Assembly (NCBI GenBank): GCA_001770015.1
Contig: MEQB01000003.1
Span: 1-64,000 of the forward strand
Direction of reading: 5' to 3'
Length of the DNA: 64,000 bases
Source: Bdellovibrionales bacterium RIFOXYC1_FULL_37_79
GTDB lineage: Bacteria; Bdellovibrionota; Bacteriovoracia; Bacteriovoracales; Bacteriovoracaceae
Shown: piece after piece, positions 63,868 to 64,000 of the stretch
Layout of the letters: each line of letters starts with the position of its first letter
Numbering within the stretch: the stretch's first letter is position 1
The notes under the pieces: model-generated
Databases searched by the model: none
Seen by the model: the letters and a program-made list of their open reading frames with translations, nothing else
What the model was told of the DNA's origin: nothing
Program-made: the position numbers and the translations under genes

Positions 63868-64000
63868 TTAGCTTTTTACTTCAAAATCCTTTGCCATAAT
63901 CTCTTTTGCTTTCTGTAGACCAAGCTCTGTTAGTATTACTGATTGATTTTTACTCTTAGGATCAGAGATTAATTCCGCTCTAAAAAGTCTATCTGTTATC
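63868..64000 (-). CDS. DUF6429-like protein, C-terminal part (5' end outside window)
   Basis: The last 43 codons are present, with the stop TAA at 63870-63868. The peptide contains LISDPKSKNQSVILTELGLQKAKEI, which matches the end of DUF6429 proteins (G-x-I-S-D-P-K-S-K-x-K-S-V-x-L-T-E-E-G), a small helix-winged domain of about 75-80 residues. Function is unknown. The family assignment is from pattern memory, and the start cannot be seen. Confidence 0.6.
   Translation of the reverse strand, partial: ITDRLFRAELISDPKSKNQSVILTELGLQKAKEIMAKDFEVKS

Noticed and set aside
1-64000. CRISPR arrays, rRNA genes, complete insertion sequences, prophage
   Set aside because: No regularly spaced repeats, no rRNA-like sequence, and no transposase, integrase or phage structural genes were recognised.

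Overview
The window is AT-rich bacterial chromosome from a Gram-negative, flagellated organism. The content best fits the Bdellovibrionota (Bdellovibrio/Bacteriovorax-like predators or relatives). Supporting features are a csrA-fliW pair, a BamD/Lpt/PBP1 envelope set, AmgK-MurU peptidoglycan recycling, a TIGR02147-type regulator with exported partners, many lipoproteins and secreted proteins without recognisable families, and a signal-peptide-bearing adenosine deaminase. The taxonomic call is inference from gene content only; there is no rRNA here.

Layout. 1-4.8 kb: end of csrA, fliW, then a leftward block with a TPR protein, bamD, an AI-2E-family permease, a cyclic-nucleotide-binding protein and a TPR-SH3 protein. 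4.9-7.8 kb: a class-III aminotransferase and an AstD-like aldehyde dehydrogenase whose active site has lost key residues. 7.8-10.3 kb: a small accessory patch bounded by two pairs of ~100-bp repeats, with a subtilase remnant and an unknown exported protein. 10.3-17.2 kb: tRNA-Asn, an FHA protein, then a leftward operon: degenerate M48-like membrane protein, CHASE2 histidine kinase, sigma-54 response regulator, lspA, lgt-like gene, PduO-type adenosyltransferase. 17.2-26 kb: endonuclease IV-like gene with a leader ORF, a PilZ-like protein, a 2[4Fe-4S] ferredoxin, an operon of degenerate M48 lipoprotein-amgK-murU, a LysM lipoprotein, a lytic transglycosylase and a HAMP protein. 26-46.4 kb: mostly housekeeping and envelope genes (folK, ychF, pth, prs, tRNA-Gln, PBP1, porin-like protein, priA, an LptF/G permease, def, fmt, rpe) mixed with exported proteins of unknown function.

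46.4-64 kb is accessory. It holds a TIGR02147 operon with three exported proteins, a GNAT remnant and a DUF4143 ATPase under a repeat-decorated promoter. It then holds an 10.4-kb translationally coupled trio of giant lipoproteins (1219, 1171 and ~1093 aa). The first carries a metzincin zinc-protease motif, and the other two look like distant paralogues of each other. An exported adenosine deaminase follows on the same strand. The lipoprotein trio is the strongest candidate for an undescribed system.

Recurring theme: several members of known enzyme families have lost catalytic or metal-binding residues. These are the AstD-like protein, two M48-like proteins and the endonuclease IV-like protein. 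Promoter calls below rest on -35/-10 matches with 17-bp spacing. Family assignments come from recognised motifs, not database searches.
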